Shown: in pieces, positions 48,936 to 59,218 of the stretch
Position numbering within the stretch: position 1 is the stretch's first letter
How the letters are laid out: every line of letters starts with the position of its first letter
Assembly (NCBI GenBank): GCA_016801845.1
Contig: CM028919.1
Coordinates: 913,001 to 977,000, forward strand
Direction of reading: 5' to 3'
Length of the DNA: 64,000 nucleotides
Origin: Polydactylus sextarius
Lineage: Eukaryota; Chordata; Actinopteri; Polynemidae
Made by a program: the position numbers and the translations under genes
Notes under the pieces: generated by a model
Told to the model about the DNA's origin: nothing
The model's database searches: none
What the model saw: the letters and a program-made list of their open reading frames with translations, nothing else

Positions 48936-50345
48936 ACTTATACATGAGCCCAAAGTCCATATTGTATGGAGCAGACTCTTCTCCCCACATGAGCAGTGAA
49001 TCTTATCTTTTTCCCACCTTTGATTCCTTTGGGGGTCCCTCTAGTCTGGATACTCTGTAAAAAGCTTTATGTTTAACTTGTCGAACTTATCAGTGGACAC
49101 ATCACTGCAGCACTGGTATTTCAAGGGTTTTTTCCTTTTAGAATCAAATGGTCAATAGACTGATTGATAAACTTCGTGTCACAAATCATGGCTACCTTTA
49201 CTACAGTGCCTTGAAAACAATAATCTAACAAGATTTGCTGAACTTAACTACAGCAAAGCATCTAAAGGGAGTAGGTGGACAGGGTTTTATACATTCATTC
49301 ATTTGATTTCAAGTCATTGGCCTTACTTCTTCCAAAAGGAGCAGCAGAAGTTATTAATGTCATGCAGCACATCCCACTAAACCAAGACGGGCAGAGTCAA
49401 GTGTTGGAAGGAATATCAGAAAACCATGTACAGTGCATGTTGGCTGGTGTCTTTCTGTTGGTATTTGGGATAATTAGCTATCTATGTTGGATGCATTAGT
49501 TTATTAACAATTTCTCAAGTGACATTTTTAGCATTTTAAGGGAAGTCTCTGTCACTATCCTTTCATAAAACAGGTCCGAATTTTGTTTTTTTTGAAAAAC
49601 CATCCTTATTGACAAAAGGACATTTCTCTCTTCTATTGCAGTAGTTTGAAGTGCTGTGAACTGAGGGGTGTATTTGTTTTCCTGCTGGTGTTTACATCAT
49701 CAATCTTTCTCCAGAAATTCTTAATCTACTCTTAAGTACCATTTCCATCTCATGAACCTGTCACACTACACCTGCCTTGACTTAATGCAAACTCTTAGCA
49801 TAATATGCCATTTTGAGAAATCAGGCTTAACCTGAATGCAATGGAATTGCACCCTCCCTGTAGAGCTCAACAAAATCTAAACTGCTTTGTTCACATTAGA
49901 CAATCTTCCCCTGACTGGACTTGTTAAAAGGTAAGTAATCAAAATGAACCTAACCTTCCCCTGCTTCCCATTTCCTCCCTAGATTTATCAATGAATTATT
50001 TATCAGGGTAATACAACTGTTGACTGCAAAACTTCAAAGAGTAGTTTATTTATTCATTCATTCCTTTTGGATGCAGCGACAGCCAAAGCTCACTAATTAA
50101 TCAGCTTTTTTCATGGTTCATCATCACTGGCATCAGGGGAGCCCGGAATTCACCACTTCTGGTTAATCAATAGCTCCTGATTCATTGACCTCAGAAACTG
50201 CCATATGATGCTTAGTTTAATTTATTCATTTGATTCGTTTTGTTATAGAAGGTCTCACAAATGAGCAACTACATTGGAGCAACAAGTAGGTCGACCAAAT
50301 AGGAAAAAAACTAAAGTTTTGGGTTTTTTTTTCTTTTTTGGAGTA
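48936..50345. other. Unassigned noncoding DNA
   Basis: No gene. A patch at 50080-50215 is rich in attaat/attgat words and is discussed under findings. Confidence 0.5.
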
Positions 50346-50470
50346 TAGTGGTCCCTCCCCTATCGTGGGGGGCAGAATCCCATGATGCAATGAAGACTCC
50401 TGCGATATAAATGTACATTTACTAGCCACAAAAAAACGTGGTGTATTGAAGCCGCGAGTAGCGATCACTG
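50346..50470. mobile_element. Tigger/pogo-like MITE, complete, 125 bp
   Basis: The left end tagtggtccctcccctatcg and the right end, read inverted, cagtgatcgctactcgcgg are diverged copies of the Tigger-type terminus cagtggtccctcg...tatcgcgg. TA lies on both sides (50344-50345 and 50471-50472), as expected for a TA target-site duplication. The interior is noncoding, so the copy was mobilised by an enzyme supplied elsewhere. Confidence 0.65.
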
Positions 50471-50580
50471 TATATGGAAACAAAAGACGATATCAAAACC
50501 AGAAAATGGTTTCATGGAGTGACATAATACAGGAAAACACAGAGAACTCACAATGACCCAGGGACAAGCTAGGATGAGCT

Positions 50581-50603
50581 TATATATATATATATATATA
50601 TAT
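50581..50603. repeat. (TA)11 microsatellite
   Basis: TA tract of 23 bases. Confidence 0.95.
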
Positions 50604-50756
50604 GTATACAGGGAAAGGAAGACCAAATACAGGTACAACACATTAGGAAGTGAACACATATACAACACAGGAAGTAAAACATGAGATATTAACACGGAAA
50701 ACTAAGAACTCAATAACCCAAAAGGAAGAAGACCATTACTGGGGCTGTTTATTCTA

Positions 50757-50866
50757 TTTTATTTTTATCTTTTGGGCATTTATGCCTTTAATGGCAGAGA
50801 CAGGAAACAGGGAGGAGAGTGGGAAAGACACACCGGAAAGTTTGACTCGGGATTCGTGTAAGATAT
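50757..50866 (-). mobile_element. tRNA-derived SINE, copy 4 (tail half)
   Basis: The stretch tttgggcatttatgccttta, then gagacaggaaacagggagga and a reversed B box cgggattcgtg (near 50848-50858) fits the body of the same SINE type as copies 1-3. The tRNA head with the A box is missing. Confidence 0.55.
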
Positions 50867-51124
50867 GTAAGACTGGCATTGCATAACATTCTATTAATTT
50901 AAACACCGCATTAACTAATTGATAATGATAACACTAATGACAGTAATTAATTATAATAATTAACATTAATGCAATATAATGTGGTAATATAGTCACTTTG
51001 GAACCATCTTCCATGTCAGCTAAACAAGCAAATACTAACACACTGCAAATGTGTTTTTCCTCAGGTATCTCTCCTTTCGCATCCTCAAAACTCGGTACAC
51101 GAGAAATGTTGAAACTGACTTCAA

Positions 51125-51216
51125 TGTTGGAGCTCCACTTGTTCACCAGTAATTCAAATTTCAGATTTTCAAACAATTTGCATTTGAATTACTGGGGAAC
51201 AAATGAAGCTCCAACA
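51125..51216. repeat. 92-bp hairpin with 35-bp imperfect arms
   Basis: The arm 51125-51159 (starts tgttggagctccacttgttc) pairs with 51182-51216 (ends gaagctccaaca) with about four mismatches and a loop of 22 bases. Confidence 0.9.
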
Positions 51217-51755
51217 CAAAGTCTTCAGTTCAGATGAAAACAACTGTAATTACCATACTGAGGGTAACTTATACTCAATTAAAGTTTGTGTGAACAAGGA
51301 TACAACTAGGATATTCAGTCATCTTTTCATGGAAGGAGGAAAACTCAAGCAAACCTTGACACCATCCATCAGACTTCCAACAATCTTGTAGATCACTGAG
51401 TGAGTCCTTCAGGGCGTACTTTGTAACAGATGACAACCACCTGTACTGGGTCCAGGGGGGTGTCCCCTGAACACATAAGTCAATCATGCCATTGGGGACT
51501 GTGCACTGTTGTTCTGCTGTATATTTTGTCTGTATGCCAGTGCAGACATGTTGTGAGATGTGCTTTTTGTTTGATGGTCATTCTTTGACAACATACTGTG
51601 CGCCTGTGCTTAATTATTCCACGGCTTTGCAGGCTTGCCATGACCTTGTACTGTATTGCACTGCTTTGAACAAATTTCACCCTTTCATCAGTACAGAATT
51701 TCAACAATTATTAGAAATGATCTAAATAATCTCCACCACCCTCAAGCATCCATCA

Positions 51756-51796
51756 GGAATCATGACAGAATACATCCTGTATTCTGTCATGATTCC
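51756..51796. repeat. 41-bp hairpin with 19-bp perfect arms
   Basis: ggaatcatgacagaataca (51756-51774) and its exact reverse complement (51778-51796) are separated by tcc. Confidence 0.95.
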
Positions 51797-51990
51797 ACAA
51801 TAGCGACTTGCAATTAGAAGAGAAACATTTCTGGACTTAATCTGCATTGCGATTACTTTTGTCTTATATTATATCGTAAAAATCAACAGAAAGTTAGACA
51901 CAGGTAGACTAGAAACTGATCAACTGAGTTGATAAGTATGTAGGTTGTAGGCTCAGGTAGAGGTAAAGTTATTGAATCAAAGTTTATTTA

Positions 51991-52014
51991 TACTTATTAT
52001 GTACATAATAAGTA
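51991..52014. repeat. 24-bp perfect palindrome
   Basis: tacttattatgt followed directly by acataataagta, its reverse complement, with no spacer. Confidence 0.95.
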
Positions 52015-55000
52015 AAAACTATGAAAAAATCCAGGCAGGATAAAATCTACTGGGGGAATCTGAAACCTCAGCTGATGGGCAGCATGCTCCTGTTCGCTAC
52101 ATTTTTTCGTAGGGAACTTATTTATTTTGAAGTGATTTAAACAAATGAGAGGAAATTACTTGAGAAGAACAGTTCATTTTGAACTCACTCACTCACATCT
52201 TATTAGTACAAATGTGATGAAGATCAACAAAATACTTTAAATGAATTATTAATTGGAGTCAGTGCAGCTAGAATGCAGCAAATAGTGAATGCTGCCTAGA
52301 ACATAACATTAATATGATCCAAGGAAGTTATATCTTCTAAGTTAAAAACAAAAGTAGGGAAATAAAGAGAAACAAATAACATAGGAATATAAATCAAATC
52401 AAATAACAATTCATCAATTTTTTTTTTTTTTTTTTCTTTCACTCTTTCACTCATTTCTTTGTACTCATTTTGGGGAATTTCAATGGATGATAAATACATT
52501 ACTATGAATTATTTACTGAATGGTTGGCAAAAGGCAATGTTGCAGGGGGAGGGTCCTATAAGGATTTCCCAGGAGTTTTGTGCTTGCGTTTCTTGTGAAG
52601 TATGAAATGTCCTGTCCAGAAGAAACTCTATTCTTGTTCTTGCCACCTCGAGAAAATAAACAAATCTCTCTGTTCTTGCAGAGTGTGTACAGACCTAAAC
52701 CCAACTTAACTTTACTAACTAACCCCTAGCTGACACTTCTTGTCCCAACTGGTTCCAACAAGGCTGCAAACCACCCACCTGCATACTGGAGATCTGTGCA
52801 GTAGAAAGTAAAGTAGGAAGATGCAACCTTGTGCATTACAGCTTTTATAAAAGATACCCCTGGTCTTTGCAAAGGAAGACTGGTCTACAGAAATTACTGT
52901 ATATGGAGGCAGGGTAGGCTCCCAGTCTGAATGGCTAGGAATGTTGCTGGGGCACAATATATGTAGGTTAGTCGAGGGCTTCGTCAGACCCACCTCTGGC
53001 AATGTTGATTGGCTTCAGCGATGTAGAACATGACTCACCTTGTGAGGAAAGACCCAGAGTTGGTGCAGGACCAGAGGTAGTATGAAACACATATAGTTGA
53101 AATATCCTTTAGTGCTGGTTCTGGAACCCTGCAGTAAGAGGCACTGAATGGATATATGGATATTCACAAGTCCCTGGCTGGACACTCTTGTGTTTTACAC
53201 AGAAGAAGAGAGACGGACACCTTAATGCAAATGCAGGTTGCTGAGGGGAAAACTTGGATTATTGTTGGGATGTATGTGCCAACCCATAGTTTGGAGTGTC
53301 TATGTGTTTTTGACATTTCGAATATATAAATGAATAAGACATCTTTAAGAAACTCAAAAAAGAAACACTTTCTGGTGACAGCTGCAACTGTATTAGATGC
53401 AGTAACTGTAATGTCTAAAAGCCTGAGAGGTCAAAGTTCTTAACTAGAAAAGAGACACAGAAAGTAACAAACAAATGGGCTTTAACAAAGGGTGACTTTT
53501 TCCTGGATGAGGTCTAATAAAAGAACATAAACAGCCTCTATTTTTTGTGTTGAATAGTAAATTGCTGTTGCTGTTGTGTGGAAACAAAGACACGCTTAAG
53601 GATCAGGCAAGCATGGAGCTCCAAATATGTATTGATCATTTCAGTGGTCTATAGAATCAAACAACTCTCAACAGCCTAAGGTACTGAATTAATTAGGGCT
53701 GTGTGAAGGGGGAAAATGCTGCATCAACATAATTATTGAAGAAACAATTATGTTAACAACTCTTTTATTGGGAGCCCACTGACACTGTATTACATTTTTC
53801 ATGGATAATCTGCACAGTTGTGGCACAGTTTATGCTTCCACAATAATAAAACGTGCATAACGAACTGCTACAGTATGTTGGACGATAATTAAAATCTGCT
53901 CAGCTAAACAAGAAGACACTTTGTATAATGTAAATACTTTGTGAACTTTTTGGATCCCAACATGTCGATATTGTTTCAAGCCAAAATTAAGCACTTTCAT
54001 ACTGTATGTAACACATAGGATGTTTTAATTATTGTTATAATACAAATTAGTAAAGTTCAGTCTGGAACTTCACCTTTCTCTTCTGTTAACCTATTTTTGT
54101 TTTTACATTTACTTTTGAAGCATCTGTGACCTAGGGGGTATAATGTAATAATAAGAAGCTGCATAGTGTTGCCTATCTGTAGTACATGGATAAACTCTTC
54201 ATATATTGAAGCCCTTACTGATTCATGGGACTTTTTCTGATAGCAGTGCTTATCTTCGTGACATGGACACATTCACATGTGAAATAAACAGCTTCTGTTT
54301 CTTTTGTCGTTTAAAGGCATCACTGAAGGATCTCCTGGTGTTAGTAATGACAGCTTTTATTTTTCCCATCAACATTAATCCTGCTGCAATTCACTAGTTG
54401 GTTTCTTTAACTCATGTCATGAAGCTAATATGTTAGCTAGGTAGCTTAAGGACTAACTGTCTCACCTTATTTACATTTGTCTGATCTTTTTCTTGTATTT
54501 ATTGTAATTAAGTTTGTGGCAGTAACTGTCAGTAAGTTCCCAGATCGTTGTAATTATTTTTCTTCCCTTTAAGCTACACAGGGGTTAGTTTTGCTGAAGA
54601 TCCTATAAGACTAGATGTTATCAAGTACAAAACAGTGGCACACATAGAAGCAGAGGAAGACTCACTGGTAGATACATTATTGTAGTAATGTTTTAGTGAG
54701 CAGCCAGAGTAATCTTGTTAAAATGAATAAATCAACTACACAAGTGTTGAATATTGTTCTTCACTTTGTAAAACTGTTTCATACCATAGAGTTAGGCTAA
54801 GACTCAAATGGATAAGCAACCTGCAGAGTGATATTCACAGAATGTGCCAGATGGAAACAAGAGCATCTTTTGTTGGTAAAATGGCATGGAAAATAATGAA
54901 TCATAACTGGATCAAATTTTCAGGACAAATTCAGGCCCAGCATCATTCTGACTGTTGTACTTGAACAGTGATTAAGAGCTTTTGAGAGAGCTGAGTTTGA

Positions 55001-55295
55001 CATTACAGGGTTGTCATTGAAAGATTTGGATGTTTTGAGGAATTATAAGACATGCTTGATCATTTTGAGGTTTGTGGTCTTAAAGGCAGAATTGGCCGAC
55101 ATTGACATTGAGATCAATAATCTACCTTGGTGAACTGAACACCTGTATTTTGTGTCAAAACTGCATTATTTGAAAACTTCTTGTTATTGTGTGCAGAGAC
55201 AACTGCTGGGAGACATAAAATCTTCTGAAAAAAAAAAAAGAAAAGAAAAAAAGAAATATAATTTGACTGACTGCCAAAAGTTGTTTGGTTTTTCA

Positions 55296-55364
55296 GGATT
55301 TTTGGGTGAACAGCTGCATTTACACCAACATGCACCATAACCACTCACCTGTCCAGGCACACCT
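55296..55364 (-). mobile_element. tRNA-derived SINE, copy 5 (head)
   Basis: Reversed A box ccataaccactcacctg (55335-55351) with caccaacatgcaccat beside it, as in copy 1. Only the tRNA head is kept. Confidence 0.55.
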
Positions 55365-56305
55365 AATGATAGTTAACCATAGCAGTAAACTAACCGTTAA
55401 CCAATGGTTAACTATAGGAATAACATGGTATATTTACACTAGCCAATGTCTTCCTGACTCAAACTATGTCAGTAACCAAAGAAAATGCACTCATTTGTTT
55501 GTAACACTAACAGGTGCAGGAGATAAAAAGCACATGGCTCAGGTTTGAAGACGAACATGACCTTATGTTGTGTGGCTGTCAAATACAAACCACAATTATC
55601 ACCAGTGCTCTCTGTGTTAGTGTATACAGTGCTGCATCAGCTTGTTGTGGTTTAGGAGGTCTTTTAAAGCTGACAGTGGACCATTTGGGAAAAGAAAAGC
55701 CTTTAAAGAGATGTCAAAAGCTTTAAAATTGTGAATAGAATCTATAACAACGGCTGTAAGATCATTAGAGAGGGTTGTCACACATTATCTCATTACAGTG
55801 AACATTTTCTGCTTTATTCTGTAAGCTCCCTTGTGAATCTCGTGCAGGCATTATAGCCACCTAACACATGTCACAGAGAACGATGAGAAATATTCACAGT
55901 CTGTTGCACTGCTGCCTCTCTGGTTATACTGTTTGCTTCAAACATGGCTGCTTAAGTAATTCCTACCCTCTGAGGGCTGATAATATTGAAGATGCTTTCA
56001 GCTGGCTCAGGAATTTCAACACTATCTGAAGCATTAACTCTTCATCTACTCAATAGAAAAAGATTATTGATGGCTCTACTCTGAACATTCTGCAGATAAG
56101 CAAAGGGCAGGTGTATTTAGAGCACAACCTCTTTCCCACTGAAAGCTGAAGCTTCTTAACCCCAACAAGGTGGTAAACAAATTAGACTGAGGTGATTGTA
56201 GCAGTTTATCAGATGTGCACCATTCCTCAGGAATGGTACTGTGTATTGTGTCATTACTGTGTCATTTCACCTGAGATATTCACAAATTATTTTTTCCAAG
56301 TCAAG
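55365..56305. other. Unassigned noncoding DNA
   Basis: No gene. A short stretch at 55370-55415 repeats gttaacca-like words. Confidence 0.5.
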
Positions 56306-56423
56306 GTTAAGTCTCAAGTCTTTTGTCCCAAGTCTACTGACTGAAATGAACATTCTCTCATCACATGCCATCTGGTCTAGATAACACTGCATTGCTGTAT
56401 GTTATGAATTGGAAGTATAAACT
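56306..56423 (+). repeat. Interspersed repeat, copy B of a pair with 9676-9752
   Basis: Shares with copy A the ordered blocks aagtctcaagtct, gactgaaatg, atctggtct, gataacact and gttatgaatt. It carries two extra internal stretches. Confidence 0.5.
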
Positions 56424-56444
56424 ACTCCCCCCCAACCCTTTCTA

Positions 56445-57250
56445 CTGGATCAGGTGGCGAGGGAGGATGCCGGTGGAGAACTCCATCTGGCCTTTAACTC
56501 CCAGAGCTTCAACTGCATCCTGTGGGCCCCAGGGGACATGGAGTCTGAATGGTCTATGTTCTGTGGGGCCATTGCTGAAGTGGTGGTACGGAGTTGCAGT
56601 TGTAAGGCGGCCAGTGCTGGTTGCGACGGCAATCCCTGAACTGGTTGGTGGATAATGGCAGTGAAGGATGCCATCAGGCTGAAGAGGGAGTCCTACAGGA
56701 CCTGGTTGTCTTGTGAGACTCCAGAGGCAGCCGATGGGTACCAGCAGTCCAAGCGTTGCATGGCCGGGGCAGTTGTGAGGGCAAAAATTGGGTGCGGGAG
56801 GAGTTTGGGTAGTCCATGGAAGAGGACTTTTTGTCAGCCCTGAAGAAAATCTGCCAAACCGTCCTGGCATCTCAGGAGTGGGAAGCGCTGCAGCGTCCAC
56901 ATTGTTCTTAGCATGGATAAGGAGCTGCTGAGAAAGTAGTCAGGTGGTGGAAAGAATACTTTAAGGATCTCAGTGCTACCAATATGTATTCTGAGGAGGA
57001 ACCAGAGGTGGGCTCAGAGGTGGATTCTCCCATCACTGGGGCTTTCACTGGAGTTTGCTGAGGCAGCTCCGCAGCAGCAGCATCCCAGAGATGGATAAGA
57101 ACCGCCCTGAGTACCTTAAAGCCCTGGATGTTGTAGGGCTGCAGCGCTGCATGGACAATGGGGGTGGTGTCTCTGAATGGCAGACTGGGGTGGTGGTTCT
57201 CATCTTTAACCAGAGAGACCAGAGGGTATGTTCCAATTACAGAGGAATCA
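56445..57250 (+). mobile_element. LINE fragment, pre-RT and start of RT region
   Basis: The plus strand encodes in order GGELHLAFNSQSFNCI, APGDMESEWSMFCGAIAE, AVKDAIRLKRESYRTW, ETPEAADGYQQSKR, RWWKEYFKDLSA, NRPEYLKALDVVG, then EWQTGVVVLIFNQRDQRVCS and NYRGITH. This is the order found in an abundant teleost LINE, running from the linker after the endonuclease into the first reverse-transcriptase motifs (NYRGIT). Frameshifts and stops separate the blocks. The match stops sharply at about 57250, where LTR-like sequence begins. A later RT piece of the same kind of LINE is at 28130-28330. Confidence 0.75.
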
Positions 57251-57740
57251 CACATTCTGCTCTGCCCCTCTCCTGCTCTGCTCATAACCACACCCTTCCC
57301 GCCACACAAACATTTACCTCCAGTGGAAATTCCCACCTCTGTTCAGCCACTCCTTAAGTCTCTCCCAGTATATATATATGCAGCTTCACTCCATTCATTC
57401 TCTTCCAGATTGTCTTCGCACTCATGCCCGACTCTTCAGTACTCATTCCCAGACTGATCCCCTGGTTCCAACCTGGGGACAAGCTCTTCTTGTCTCTGTC
57501 CCACTAACCTGTCTGCCTTCTGATCCTGACTTCTGCTCCTGCCCCGCTCCTTGACTCCCGCACTTTATCTAATTGGATAGTCGGTCCATCTCAGTCCTGG
57601 TAAACCTGCCTGCCTTCTATCTCCAACCTCGAGTATTGCCTGCTGTCTTTGGATCTTTGTTTATGCTACAGTGTGCTGTTACATGCAATAAAAGACTTGT
57701 TCTGGTTGGGCTGCATTTTGGTCCTAACACACCTGTAACA
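57251..57740 (+). mobile_element. LTR, gypsy-type, possibly truncated at its 5' end
   Basis: The sequence is pyrimidine-rich and has a TATA-like gtatatatatatgcag near 57370, an aataaa signal at 57688-57693 and an end reading gtcctaacacacctgtaaca at 57740, as in fish gypsy LTRs. The 5' end lacks an evident TG start next to the LINE junction, so the LTR may be truncated or may have inserted with a different boundary. No internal gag-pol follows. Confidence 0.5.
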
Positions 57741-57826
57741 GTAAACATGAATGCTTAAAAGAGCCATTTTATTTGTAGAGTTTAGGCAGCAGTGGTGTTC
57801 CAAGGGCGCAGTTTGATGGATTTTAA

Positions 57827-58012
57827 CCTCCTGTGACCAAAGCAGAAGAAAGATCAGGTGCGAGAAAAGTGTCACATATTATTTTAAAACCTGTCATCCT
57901 CTTTAATCAACAACATGAATAATTGAGCGGCATGCATAGTGTTAGTGACATGACAAAGACATAGGTACACTACACTACAGAGAACAAAAATGAATTGCTG
58001 GGTCTCAGGAGG
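57827..58012. mobile_element. piggyBac-like MITE, complete, 186 bp
   Basis: Both ends are flanked by TTAA (57823-57826 and 58013-58016), the piggyBac target site. The left end starts cctcctgtgacc. The right end, read inverted, starts cctcctgagaccc. The match is 11 of 12 over the first bases. The interior has no coding capacity. The right inner end reads caattcatttttg when inverted, like recalled fish copies of this family. Confidence 0.7.
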
Positions 58013-58016
58013 TTAA

Positions 58017-59155
58017 TGGCACTAGCATCCTGATGCATCATGTCCATTCAAACTGAGAGTACCCATACCTTATCTAATTGGATAGTTGGTGATGGGTCAT
58101 TAGCTTTTACAGGCTCATCATCAATGTTGTATTATCAGCACTGCAGTGGAAATTAATCCTATGACAGCACGTGATGTGGCCATGAGGTGGAATAAATATT
58201 ATGAGCAAAAAGCAGAGGTGAGGGGTGGCAAGAGCAGTACCCTGACATAGTTAGTAATTCACATCAGACTATCATTCAAATATTTCACTCAGGGAGCTGT
58301 ATGGAAATGTCCATCAGGAAAGTGGGACCATGTATGGATGAAGGCACAGATTAAATGTCTTGTCTCTTCATGTGTTGATCTTCCTGAAATATCTTTTCCT
58401 TGTTTCATCCATTTGGATGGTCTAAAGGCAAATGTTGTCATATACTGTACTTATTGTTAAGCTCATTGAAGTGTGTGAAGTGTAATTTGAGGTGTTAGGC
58501 TGTATAAACACAGTTAATTCATGAATTCAAAATAACCTCAAATAAACAAAGAGAGGCCATCAGCTCCCAGCTGGTCAGTAGTTGTTGGTTGTCTTAGTAA
58601 GTTGCTAGTAAATAGTGGTAATAGAGAATAGTGGGGTTTCCTACCACTGCTTTGAATGCCAACAGCAGTAAGTAACTGGTATTGTTTTTGTTTGTGAAAT
58701 GTAAATGGTACTTAATGTAGAATTAATAGTTAATAATTATAACAAGGTAGTATATGAGGATTTTAATGAATGATGCAGTAGTGAGGACAGCTTAATGTTT
58801 GTAATGTTATAGTTGATAAAATCCCTTGTCTTCCGTTTTCGTGAGATATGTTTAACCCAACATGGCTGTTCATGTCTTAGTTTAAATAGTTTAAACATCC
58901 CACATGGAACGCTCTCACCACTACATCTGTAAGGTTTATGTCTCCTACCATGAGTTACTCTTAAAAATTGCCACTTTGAATTTTCATTCATACAAGACAA
59001 AAAAAAAATATGAATATATCAAGTAAACATTATGTATATGCTTTATGTAAGGCAAATGCTTTGCTTGTTGCAAATGCATGTTTTTATGTGAAAAGTGTAT
59101 AATTTAAACAGAAACTGTGTTTTATTTATTTTATTTGTGCTTTTCTATAAGATTG
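58017..59155. other. Unassigned noncoding DNA
   Basis: No gene or clear element. It contains a second exact copy (58070-58086) of a 17-base word in the LTR at 57565-57581. Confidence 0.5.
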
Positions 59156-59218
59156 TTTCTACTATTGTGGCATTTTTATTGACATACAATGTCAATAAAA
59201 ATGCCACAATAGTAGAAA
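59156..59218. repeat. 63-bp near-perfect palindrome
   Basis: Two 30-base arms, 59156-59185 and 59189-59218, are exact reverse complements around aca. The arm starts tttctactattgtggcattt. Confidence 0.95.

Larger units (their letters stand above)
50867..55295. other. Unassigned noncoding DNA with a hairpin cluster
   Basis: No gene. Three hairpin or palindromic sites lie within 51125-52014 (listed separately). Poly-T at 52420-52436 and an impure poly-A near 55228-55254. Confidence 0.5.

Noticed and set aside
56442..56900. 152-codon open frame on the minus strand
   Set aside because: It is the antisense of the LINE fragment read on the plus strand.
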